The translations under genes and the position numbers were made by a program. The notes beneath the pieces are model-generated. The model had not been told where the DNA came from and made no database searches. It saw only the letters and a list, made by a program, of their open reading frames with translations. A DNA stretch of 64,000 nucleotides from Spectribacter hydrogenoxidans (GTDB lineage: Bacteria > Pseudomonadota > Gammaproteobacteria > Nevskiales > Salinisphaeraceae): assembly GCF_031846275.1 (NCBI RefSeq), contig NZ_JAVRIB010000007.1, positions 1-64,000 on the forward strand. The letters run 5' to 3'. Positions within the stretch are counted from its first letter, which is position 1. Every line of letters begins with the position of its first letter. Positions 1 through 6,477 of this stretch are shown piece by piece.

Positions 1-1
1 C

Positions 2-136
2 GCAGTGCAGTATGAGCGGGCTTGCGTTTATGACGCGCTCGGCAAGAAGACACGCGCCCGGGAAGAGTTCGAGCGGATCTATGCTGCCGATCCTGGCTAT
101 GAAGACGTTTCCAGCCGTCTCGGCCTGGTCGGCTGA
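2..136 (+). CDS. C-terminal end of a TPR-like protein (5' partial)
   Basis: The window opens inside a reading frame that runs without a start to a TGA at 134-136. The 44 visible residues include YERACVYDALGKKTRAREEF and end with a DPGYEDVSSRLGL-like tail. This is the pattern of the last tetratricopeptide repeat in many bacterial TPR proteins, with a helix, a turn after a gly-lys pair, and a second helix. Function cannot be told from this piece. Its stop overlaps the next ATG (TGATG), so the two genes were probably translationally coupled. Confidence is moderate because only one repeat is visible. Confidence 0.6.
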   Translation, partial: AVQYERACVYDALGKKTRAREEFERIYAADPGYEDVSSRLGLVG

Positions 137-435
137 TGGGAGTAGAGCCGAGCGTGTCGGGCCCCTTGTCGATTATCTCCGGCGCGCAGACGGGGGTGGG
201 TCGCGGCGCCATGGATGCCGCACTGGATGCAGGCATACCCTGCGGTGGCTGGGTGCCACCGGGGCGCGAGGCCGAGGACGGCCGAATCCCTGATCGGTAT
301 CCCGTGCAGGAGATGACGACGGGTCGCTATCGACAGCGGACTAAGGCCAATGTTCTGGATTGCGACGGAACCGTCCTGATCTATTTCGGCTCCCTGCATG
401 GAGGCACGGAGCTGACTCTCCAGTTCTGCCTGCGA

Positions 436-443
436 AACAAAAA
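436..443. repeat. 8-bp target-site duplication, left copy
   Basis: AACAAAAA directly precedes the GGGTATCC inverted repeat. The identical octamer follows the right inverted repeat at 1324-1331. Confidence 0.9.
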
Positions 444-490
444 GGGTATCCGGAATGGAGTGTAGGTTGAGGGGTTAGGGCTTACCGGCG

Positions 491-916
491 TCAAGAAACA
501 GGATCGACCCAGTTCTCTACGCGCAGGCCCTCTACGCGGCAGAAATGCTTCACGTTGTTCGTCACCACCACCGCCCCAGCACTAAGCGCGTGTGCAGCGA
601 TCATCGTGTCCTGCGACCCGATAGGCGTCCCGGCCTCTTTGAGTGCGGTGTAGACCTGCGCCCACGCGTCGGCGGCGTAACGATCCCAGGAAAGCACGGC
701 ATGCAGCGGCGCGAGAAACGCCTGAAGCCGCTGCACACGTTCAGGCTCTCTGCCCTGGGCGACTACGCCTTGCATGAGTTCGGCATAGGTGATGACCGAA
801 ACGACGATCTCGTGGCCCGAAGAAGCCGTTCGTTCCAGCCGTTGTACCACCGACACCGGCGCCTTACGGATGATGTAACTGCTGGTGTCGGTGTCCAGCA
901 TGTAGCGCATCATCAC
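491..916 (-). CDS. vapC: VapC-type PIN-domain ribonuclease toxin
   Basis: A 141-residue PIN-domain protein. It shows the acidic pocket of the family: the LDTD motif near the N-terminus (about residue 8), E46 in ITYAELMQG, D103 in GSQDTMIAAH, and VVTNNVKHF near the end. PIN toxins are magnesium-dependent RNases, and VapC enzymes usually cut tRNA or rRNA in the cytoplasm. The start overlaps the vapB stop. GTG at 916 and ATG at 913 and 910 are all possible because the sequence reads GTGATGATG. It is co-transcribed with vapB and is cargo of the 880-bp mobile element. Length and motifs look intact, so the toxin is probably functional. Confidence 0.92.
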   Translation of the reverse strand: MMMRYMLDTDTSSYIIRKAPVSVVQRLERTASSGHEIVVSVITYAELMQGVVAQGREPERVQRLQAFLAPLHAVLSWDRYAADAWAQVYTALKEAGTPIGSQDTMIAAHALSAGAVVVTNNVKHFCRVEGLRVENWVDPVS

Positions 917-1221
917 CCCGCCGGATCAGGCTCAATACCGATCATTGGGCGCTCGGACAGGAAGTCGTCACCCACGTCCGGAGTATCCATCAACGCGCTC
1001 CAGCTGGGGCGCTTCGGTTCGATGACCAGCCGAGAGCCCACCCGGTAGATGAGCACCTCTTCGGTATCACCCATATCCATCTCCTTCGGTAATCGAACAG
1101 CTTGATTGCGGCCGTTGCGGAATAGTCGCGCGGTTCGCGGCGGAGCATCAGGCATGGCGAAGAAGTCCAACCAATCCTGTTTGATCTGACGCCCCTGCGT
1201 GCCGTACTTCCTATCGCTCAT
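913..1221 (-). CDS. vapB: VapB-type antitoxin
   Basis: A 102-residue protein with the classic AbrB/MazE-like start of VapB (TARLFRNGRNQAVRLPKE, beginning near residue 29) and a C-terminal tail expected to wrap the toxin. Such antitoxins neutralise VapC and repress their own promoter. I chose the start at 1221 because GGAGAAG sits at the right distance before it. An internal ATG at 1155 would give a more usual VapB length but has no evident ribosome site. With the 1221 start the protein has a roughly 22-residue extension not typical of the family. It overlaps vapC by four bases. Confidence 0.88.
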   Translation of the reverse strand: MSDRKYGTQGRQIKQDWLDFFAMPDAPPRTARLFRNGRNQAVRLPKEMDMGDTEEVLIYRVGSRLVIEPKRPSWSALMDTPDVGDDFLSERPMIGIEPDPAG

Positions 1222-1323
1222 GGTTCTTCTCCGATGATGGCCTATGCCGAGTATATGCCATCAGTGCAGCCCGTCAAGGCGCTCCGTGTTCGCAGGCGAG
1301 CCCACACTCTATTCCGGATACCC

Positions 1324-1331
1324 AACAAAAA
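1324..1331. repeat. 8-bp target-site duplication, right copy
   Basis: AACAAAAA directly follows the right terminal inverted repeat (which ends GGATACCC at 1323). It is identical to 436-443. Confidence 0.9.
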
Positions 1332-1624
1332 GCCCTATCTGATCGTGGATGCCCACGAGATGACAGTCGAACGAGCGGCTGCCCGGATCGTCGAATTCAT
1401 CGCCGCCCAACGTGTTAACCGACTCAATGCCGCGGGACCTCGCGAGGGCAAGAACCCGGGGGCCTATCAATACACCTATGACGCACTGAGACTCGTGTTC
1501 GCGGGCCTTGGACACGCGGGTCAGACCTGGTCTGATCGTCGCAGATGCTACGCATTGCTCGAGTGGTGAGACCGTTACCGTTTTGGCTAGCGATGAGAGA
1601 CGGGAACCCGGCGCAACGAATGAA

Positions 1625-2290
1625 TCACCGCTCGATGACAGGGTATAGCGCATCCCCCCACAGGGTGTCGGGATGCCGCATCATCAGGTCCAGCGCGATA
1701 GGGACGATGTCGGCCAGAATTTCGTTACCGAGGCTGATCTGCGGCCGATTGACGCGGCCGTTCCAGGTCGCACCGCCATGCACGATCTGGTTTCTCAGGG
1801 TGTAAAGCGCCTGGAAGACGATGCTCAGTAATCGCGGTGTATCCACCGCCGCCAAGGCGGCATTCGCCGCCTTCCGGTAGGACGAGAAGCGCGCCTCCCA
1901 GTCACCGTCCGGCTCGTCGTGATTGAGACTGTCCCAGAACGGTTGATAGACGTACTTGTTGTTCAGCAGGTTGCGGATTGGACCGGCGTAGCGCTGCCAG
2001 ACCAGCTCGTACAGCCGCTGGTTCTCGTCGAGACTCTCCAGCTTCGTGAAAAATTGCTGGATTCGTTCCGGTTCGCTCGTCCGGCCGAGACCGCTGAGGT
2101 TCTGGGCGTAGGCGGCGTTGAAGGCGATCCACAGGAAGACGAAGCGACCGTCCTCGTCATCACACTGATTGGCGCGGTCCAGCCAGCTGAGCCCGCGGTG
2201 AGCTCGTAGAGCGAGTCCCTCGGGGAACGAAACCCGGTGGGTGCGTTGGTAAGTCTTCAGGGTCGCGTGGTCGGGTATGGCGTCTGTCAT
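1625..2290 (-). CDS. HEPN-like protein of unknown role
   Basis: About 221 residues, all-alpha in appearance, with RNQIVHGG near residue 166-173. This fits the R-(polar)-xxx-H signature of HEPN proteins, many of which are RNases or nucleotidyltransferase partners in defence and toxin systems. The N-terminal half (GLSWLDRANQ, FVFLWIAFNAAY) resembles plain HEPN/Apea-like proteins seen near mobile islands. I start it at the ATG at 2290; a longer frame to 2401 exists but adds low-complexity residues. No partner antitoxin is evident next to it. The function is inferred from the motif only. Confidence 0.6.
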   Translation of the reverse strand: MTDAIPDHATLKTYQRTHRVSFPEGLALRAHRGLSWLDRANQCDDEDGRFVFLWIAFNAAYAQNLSGLGRTSEPERIQQFFTKLESLDENQRLYELVWQRYAGPIRNLLNNKYVYQPFWDSLNHDEPDGDWEARFSSYRKAANAALAAVDTPRLLSIVFQALYTLRNQIVHGGATWNGRVNRPQISLGNEILADIVPIALDLMMRHPDTLWGDALYPVIER

Positions 2291-2439
2291 GGGGTTATCA
2301 GCGGCTCGGTGGCTCCTACAATAGGGTCGCATGCGGCCGCTCAGGTTTTCAGAAGGGCTGTTCACCTGACCAGCTGACCTCGGCTGACGAACCGCAACCA
2401 CGTGTCGATGGTGTACAGAGTCGTGGAAACCGGCATGGG

Positions 2440-2829
2440 CTAGCGTTTTCGGTCAACGATGTTTCCGATCAGCATGACGCCAATGGCAAGAATCGGCAGC
2501 GCAAGCACGGATGTGATCACGAATGCATAAAGCGCGATAAGCACGTTCGACTTGCGGGAAAGATTCACCAGCATGCCGAGGGCGTAAAGCATCGCGCTCG
2601 CCAGGAAAACCTTGACGTTCAGGTTCAGGACGAACTCGTTGCCCTCGTGATTCGAGTTGAACAGCAGGGCTGCGGCAAGCAGAACGTAGATCAGGCATAC
2701 GCCCAGGGCGTTTGCGACGTTGAAGGGACGGTAGAGATACCGCTCCTCGGAGAAGGAATTGATTGCGGGAATCGACGCCACGATACCCAGAAGGGTTATC
2801 AATGCGCCGATGATTAAGAGTGCTTCCAT
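2440..2829 (-). CDS. Small four-helix membrane protein, unknown function
   Basis: A 129-residue hydrophobic protein with four predicted membrane spans: MEALLIIGALITLLGIVAS, the GVCLIYVLLAAALLF region, VFLASAMLYALGMLV, and a last span near SVLALPILAIGVMLIG. It ends in a basic tail (NIVDRKR). A clear ribosome site (AAGGAAG) precedes the ATG at 2829, which supports it being a real gene. No conserved catalytic motif is visible. It stands between the HEPN-like gene and the AAA+ ATPase on the same strand, but the spacing does not indicate an operon. Confidence 0.6.
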   Translation of the reverse strand: MEALLIIGALITLLGIVASIPAINSFSEERYLYRPFNVANALGVCLIYVLLAAALLFNSNHEGNEFVLNLNVKVFLASAMLYALGMLVNLSRKSNVLIALYAFVITSVLALPILAIGVMLIGNIVDRKR

Positions 2830-2951
2830 GGTGAACTTCCTTGACTGAAGTATGGATCTGAGCGGGTGCCCAGCCGTATAGAGAGGCCCGAGCAGGCAGT
2901 AGGCGATCTGGCGTACCTGCCCAGGCTTGAAGGAGTGGTTGATAAGCGGGC

Positions 2952-4976
2952 TCAGCCGATAAAGCCGATTGACGTCGTTCTGCCCTCGCGCTGCTCGACG
3001 AGATCGGTCAGCCGGCGAATGACAGCTTCCCGGTCATCGAGAAGGTCCAGAATTTCCGCCTGACGACGCGCCAGAACCAGATCCGCCGTGGTCACTCGAG
3101 CCATCGCCCCCGTCGCTGGCGGCGTGGACAAGCCCAGGATCGTCCGGAATCCGTAAGCCAGGGCGTCCTGGTCCAGGTAGTCGAACCGGATCTGGAAGGT
3201 GAACCGGCGAAGGCTTGCCCGGTCGAGCTGGTCCGCATGGTTCGTTGTCACCCCGAATGGCACCGGGTGAACTTCCACCCAGGTGAGCAGCTCGTTCACG
3301 CGGCTGTTCTCCCAGGTGTGCCGGGCGGCATCTCGCTGACTGAGCATCGCCTCGACTTCGTCGATGATGAGAAAGGCGCGCTCAGCGGCAGCCTGCTGGA
3401 ATGCCTCGGCGATTTTCTGCTCGGTTTCGCCGACCCATTTCGAGAGCAGGTCGGAGCCCCGCAGATGGACGACATCCATGTCGATCAGATGTGCCAGGTG
3501 TCGCAGATAGGCACTCTTCCCGGTACCCGAGGGTCCGGAAATGCACAGGGAAACCGGTCGATTCGGGTCGGCTGATAACCTGGCTTCCAGCGGCGCGAGA
3601 TCCACCGACGGATTGATCAGCGCCGGGTCGAACGAAAGCTGTGAACTGTCGACAGGGGTCGGCGCTCTCCCCTGATTCATCGCGCATACCAATCCAGTCG
3701 TGATCTCCCGGACGTCCTCGAGTGAACCACCGGCGAGCCTCGCACTCGTGACGGCCGTATCGGCAATGGCGGGTGCGCTCCGGAATTCCTGGCTCAGACG
3801 CCGGGCATCCACGGGCTCACAGTCAATGTCCTCTCGCTCTAGCAACTGCTGCCACATCTGTTCACGTACCCGGGAACCGGGGGTGCGGACGTCGATCGCA
3901 TAGGACATGCGGCGCATCACCGACGGCTCGATGCCGTCCAGGTCATTCACCACCCAGAATGTCGGGCAGGTGGTCTGTTCGAGAAGCCGGTGGAGATAGA
4001 CTCGCGAGTGCTTGCGGGATCGCCCGCCGAAGAGTCCGAGCGAATCGCCTCCCGCAATGATGTCGTCGGCTTCGTCGACAAGAAGGAGGGCGTCGGAACG
4101 CTCGCCCAACAGCCGTCGAGCAATGTTCACGGCGCCGATTCGTTCCCGTCGGGATGGCTCGTGCGCTTCGTCATCGCTCTCCCCCAGCGCGAACAGCGAG
4201 ATGCCGAGCTTCGCGGCAATCGTCTTGCAGAACTCCGTCTTGCCGACACCGGGAACGCCGTAGAGCAGCACGTTCACCCCGTGATGCCGCAATGCCATCG
4301 CGCCATCCAGCACACGCAGGAGCCGATCCCGTGTGTCGCCGAGGTGCGCAAAGTCCTCCCAGGCAAGGGTCGCAGGCAGCGGGTCGCCCAGGACGTGTTC
4401 CGCCAGCGTCTCCGGCTCGCTCGCCCGATCCAGATAGCTCTTGATGAACCCCGGAAGTTCGCTACAGCCTCGGATCTCCACGAGCCCGTACCGGGAAAGC
4501 CGGGAGGCAGGCGCCATCGCCTGGCGTAGATCATGGTCGGAATACCCCAGAGCGTGTGCAAACGTCCGGCGTATGCGGGGCTGCTCGAGTCCGGTCAGGT
4601 CGCAATTGAACCCGTCGAACATGTGAACAGCCGGCGGGTAGAGCGAATAACGCGCCATGGCGCCGATGAACGCCTGCTCCAGCGCATCCAGTCCCAGCTG
4701 GCGGCTGAGTTCCTCGATGCGCCGCTGCAACGCGCTGGGCTTGCATGCGGGTGGCGCATCGCTGGTCTGCGTCCGGATCTGTTTCAGCAGTGCCTTGAGC
4801 TGACGGGGTGTCCCGTCGTAGTCGTCGACGTCTTCCTCGAGCCCGTGAAGTTCCCCGGTATGACCGGCCCACTCGAGGAAGGACATCAACGACATGTCGT
4901 TGGCGTCATGAAGCGGCGCATGGGTCATGCGATGGCAGTAGCCCATCAGCACCGCGCGTTCGTACTGGTCAAGCAT
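2952..4976 (-). CDS. Double AAA+ ATPase
   Basis: About 674 residues with two AAA+ modules. The first has Walker A GVPGVGKT (about 240-247) and Walker B LLLVDEAD (about 297-304). The second has Walker A GPSGTGKS (about 481-488) and Walker B FLIIDEVE (about 535-542). Sensor-like VVNDLDG and TTNHADQLD segments follow. The N-terminal 200 residues are helical and unrecognised. Such tandem AAA+ proteins remodel proteins or nucleic acids; the substrate is unknown. I place the start at the ATG at 4976, which has GGAG nine bases upstream. A TTG at 4994 is the alternative. It follows the WYL regulator gene on the same strand, with two palindromic operators in between, so the two are likely one regulated unit. 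Confidence 0.75.
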   Translation of the reverse strand: MLDQYERAVLMGYCHRMTHAPLHDANDMSLMSFLEWAGHTGELHGLEEDVDDYDGTPRQLKALLKQIRTQTSDAPPACKPSALQRRIEELSRQLGLDALEQAFIGAMARYSLYPPAVHMFDGFNCDLTGLEQPRIRRTFAHALGYSDHDLRQAMAPASRLSRYGLVEIRGCSELPGFIKSYLDRASEPETLAEHVLGDPLPATLAWEDFAHLGDTRDRLLRVLDGAMALRHHGVNVLLYGVPGVGKTEFCKTIAAKLGISLFALGESDDEAHEPSRRERIGAVNIARRLLGERSDALLLVDEADDIIAGGDSLGLFGGRSRKHSRVYLHRLLEQTTCPTFWVVNDLDGIEPSVMRRMSYAIDVRTPGSRVREQMWQQLLEREDIDCEPVDARRLSQEFRSAPAIADTAVTSARLAGGSLEDVREITTGLVCAMNQGRAPTPVDSSQLSFDPALINPSVDLAPLEARLSADPNRPVSLCISGPSGTGKSAYLRHLAHLIDMDVVHLRGSDLLSKWVGETEQKIAEAFQQAAAERAFLIIDEVEAMLSQRDAARHTWENSRVNELLTWVEVHPVPFGVTTNHADQLDRASLRRFTFQIRFDYLDQDALAYGFRTILGLSTPPATGAMARVTTADLVLARRQAEILDLLDDREAVIRRLTDLVEQREGRTTSIGFIG

Positions 4977-5020
4977 TTGGCAGGTCTCCGGCAAGTGACC
5001 TGCGCTAGTTTCCGGCTTTA

Positions 5021-5039
5021 TGCGACAAATAGTGTCGCG
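5021..5039. promoter_or_regulatory. Operator-like palindrome, TGCGACA-N5-TGTCGCG type, before the AAA+ gene
   Basis: TGCGACAAATAGTGTCGCG is a near-perfect inverted repeat 45-63 bases upstream of the AAA+ start. A matching 19-bp palindrome lies upstream of the WYL regulator (6115-6133) and a related one lies before recC (36085-36103). Likely a binding site for the WYL-domain regulator. Confidence 0.6.
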
Positions 5040-5045
5040 TCGAAT

Positions 5046-5061
5046 TTATGTCACGACATAA
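5046..5061. promoter_or_regulatory. Operator-like palindrome, TTATGTC-N2-GACATAA, overlapping the end of the WYL gene
   Basis: TTATGTCACGACATAA is an inverted repeat that overlaps the stop codon of the WYL gene. The same arm sequence makes a perfect 18-bp palindrome upstream of that gene (6087-6104). Being paired with the TGCGACA-type site in both places points to one regulator using both sites. Confidence 0.55.
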
Positions 5062-6059
5062 TTTGACGCAGCCTGCTCGATCTCGGCGGCGACCTGCGAT
5101 CTCAGACGGCCTGGTTCGACGACGGTGACCGACGCGCCATGGCCCAGAATCCACCAGCGTAGCTCGGCGGTATCCGGCACCGTCGCGCGCACCAGGAACT
5201 GGTCATCCTCGACCGATTCAATCTGCTGGTCATCGCACAGTGGCCTCTCATCCAGGTGCTCGGATACCTCTCGCGTCACCTTCAGCACGAGCTCAAGCCT
5301 TTCATCCTGGTGGGGGTAGTCGAAGGCACGCTGCGAGTGCAGGTAGCGATCCAGATCGAAGGCCGGAAGCGCCGGACTGGGGTCATGGCTGATCTCGGCT
5401 GACTCGATGCGATGCGCGGCAAAGTGATACGGCGGCAGCTGGGTGCCGTAGGTGCCCACGAGATAGGTCACCCCGTTCTTGATGACCAGCCCGCGCGGGT
5501 CGATGTCGTGCAGCTGCACGTGGTCGGCGCCACGTCGTCGATACCGCATTTGCAGGGTGCGCTGCTGAAGCAGTGCCTGCTCCAGTGCCGTGAGCACAAC
5601 GGCCGACACCTCGGGTTTCATCAGCCCCGGGCCGCGCCGAAGAAGCCTGACGTGCTTGCTCCACGAGGCAAGGCCGGAAGGCGATGCCTGACCCAGAACC
5701 TGTTCGGCCTGGTCGAAGTACGGGCTCAGTTGATCGAGTATCGACGGTGGCAGCGCATCCCCGAGGTGACGCCTTGCCATGAGAAAGACCAGTGCCGTAC
5801 TTGGGTCGAGGCCCGGCACGTCCAGTACCCGGAAGCCCTCCGGCCAGAACCAGTGGGACGTGCGTCCCTCGATGTCGTCTACGAAGCCGAACTGGATGGA
5901 GAGTGATTGCAGATCCCGCTGCACGGATCGAAGGGATATCTCGTAACCCTCGTCGATCAGCCTCTGATGCAGCTCGCGGGTCGACAGTCGCCTGGGTGCC
6001 CGCGGGATTGCGCGTAGCAACAGCCACTGCCGGTAGGTCTGATCGGTTTTCTCGGCCAT
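5046..6059 (-). CDS. WYL-domain transcriptional regulator
   Basis: A 337-residue protein with an N-terminal winged-helix DNA-binding region (RQWLLLRAIPRAP, then STRELHQRLIDEGYEISLRSVQRDL). A central WYL-like ligand-binding domain follows (GLVIKNGVTYLVGTYG, then AFDLDRYL), and a WCX-type C-terminal segment (ELRWWILGHGASVTVVEP). WYL regulators often repress defence loci and release them in response to nucleic-acid ligands. The gene is followed by the double AAA+ ATPase gene. Two palindromes lie in its upstream region and the same two types sit between it and the ATPase gene, so it probably controls both promoters including its own. Confidence 0.85.
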   Translation of the reverse strand: MAEKTDQTYRQWLLLRAIPRAPRRLSTRELHQRLIDEGYEISLRSVQRDLQSLSIQFGFVDDIEGRTSHWFWPEGFRVLDVPGLDPSTALVFLMARRHLGDALPPSILDQLSPYFDQAEQVLGQASPSGLASWSKHVRLLRRGPGLMKPEVSAVVLTALEQALLQQRTLQMRYRRRGADHVQLHDIDPRGLVIKNGVTYLVGTYGTQLPPYHFAAHRIESAEISHDPSPALPAFDLDRYLHSQRAFDYPHQDERLELVLKVTREVSEHLDERPLCDDQQIESVEDDQFLVRATVPDTAELRWWILGHGASVTVVEPGRLRSQVAAEIEQAASNYVVT

Positions 6060-6086
6060 GGATTAGAACGCCGCCGGATGCGGGGA

Positions 6087-6104
6087 ATTATGTCCGGACA
6101 TAAT
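6087..6104. promoter_or_regulatory. Perfect 18-bp palindrome upstream of the WYL regulator gene
   Basis: ATTATGTCCGGACATAAT is perfectly self-complementary and lies 28-45 bases before the regulator's ATG. Its arms match the palindrome at 5046-5061. A likely autoregulatory operator. Confidence 0.6.
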
Positions 6105-6114
6105 CCTGCCTGAA

Positions 6115-6133
6115 TGCGACACTGGTTGTCGCA
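6115..6133. promoter_or_regulatory. TGCGACA-N5-TGTCGCA palindrome upstream of the WYL regulator gene
   Basis: TGCGACACTGGTTGTCGCA has seven-base perfect arms. It is the same type as 5021-5039 and, more weakly, 36085-36103. The site sits 56-74 bases upstream of the start codon, in promoter range. Confidence 0.6.
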
Positions 6134-6477
6134 TATATTGCTCAGCTTTGCTGCTTGGGTATGTGCCTTCTTACGAGCGTGAATAACCAACCAATTCCCG
6201 GGACGGAACAGATTGGCGGTTCTGATTGTGTCGCGCTGCTTGGACGTTCATGCTGCGACAGAGCATTGGAGCGGGTGGGGCATCGTGAAGTGTAATAGTG
6301 ATCGTCGGGGAGCATCTGGTTTGTTGGCAGCCTCTGGGTCGGCTAATAATCGGGAACGAACCCAGTTCAGAGCCGGGCCTTTACTGGGGACAGAATCCCG
6401 CCCACGGTTATAAAATTTGGGAGGCACGACTCTATCTCCCGACTGCCGACTAGTCGCGCCGGCTATAGCCCTAGAGA
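6134..6477. other. Intergenic region between the WYL regulator promoter and the Dnd-associated methyltransferase
   Basis: I see no gene here. It holds two isolated half-sites of the operator above, facing away from each other (TGTCGC near 6227 and GCGACA near 6254). There is also an AT-rich stretch just before the convergent end of the methyltransferase gene. No clear terminator hairpin with a T-run was found. Confidence 0.4.

Larger units (their letters stand above)
444..1323. mobile_element. 880-bp non-autonomous element carrying vapBC, flanked by an 8-bp target duplication
   Basis: The left end GGGTATCCGGAATGGAGTGT (444-463) and the right end (1304-1323) are inverted repeats. Over 23 bp, 21 positions match. 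The element is flanked on both sides by AACAAAAA (436-443 and 1324-1331), a perfect 8-bp direct repeat. Excision restores the interrupted cpYpsA frame, which proves insertion rather than chance repeats. Inside are only vapB and vapC; no transposase is present, so it must be mobilised in trans. An 8-bp duplication with GGG-type ends is compatible with several insertion-sequence families such as IS1595 or IS6, and I cannot assign one from the sequence alone. Confidence 0.9.
136..1569 (+). pseudogene. cpYpsA-type SLOG protein (putative molybdenum carrier family), split by an inserted vapBC element
   Basis: The 5' part (136-443) encodes a nucleotide-binding N-terminus typical of the cpYpsA family: IISGAQTGVGRGAMDAAL, then CGGWVPPGREAEDGRIPDRY and a late GGTELTLQ. 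It reads into foreign sequence and stops at 463-465. The 3' part (1332-1569) carries the matching C-terminus: KPYLIVD, then LNAAGPREGKNPGAY. Removing 444-1323 plus one copy of the 8-bp duplication joins AAA AA to G CCC and gives one continuous frame of about 181 residues through RNKKPYLIVD. The gene is therefore a recent insertional pseudogene. Related SLOG proteins are thought to bind nucleotide-derived ligands; the true role is unknown. The first base of the ATG overlaps the preceding stop codon. Confidence 0.88.

Noticed and set aside
1234..1569. Independent 111-residue gene after vapB
   Set aside because: Its first 90 bases lie inside the mobile element, and its conserved part is the continuation of the disrupted cpYpsA gene. 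It is the 3' half of a pseudogene, not a separate gene.
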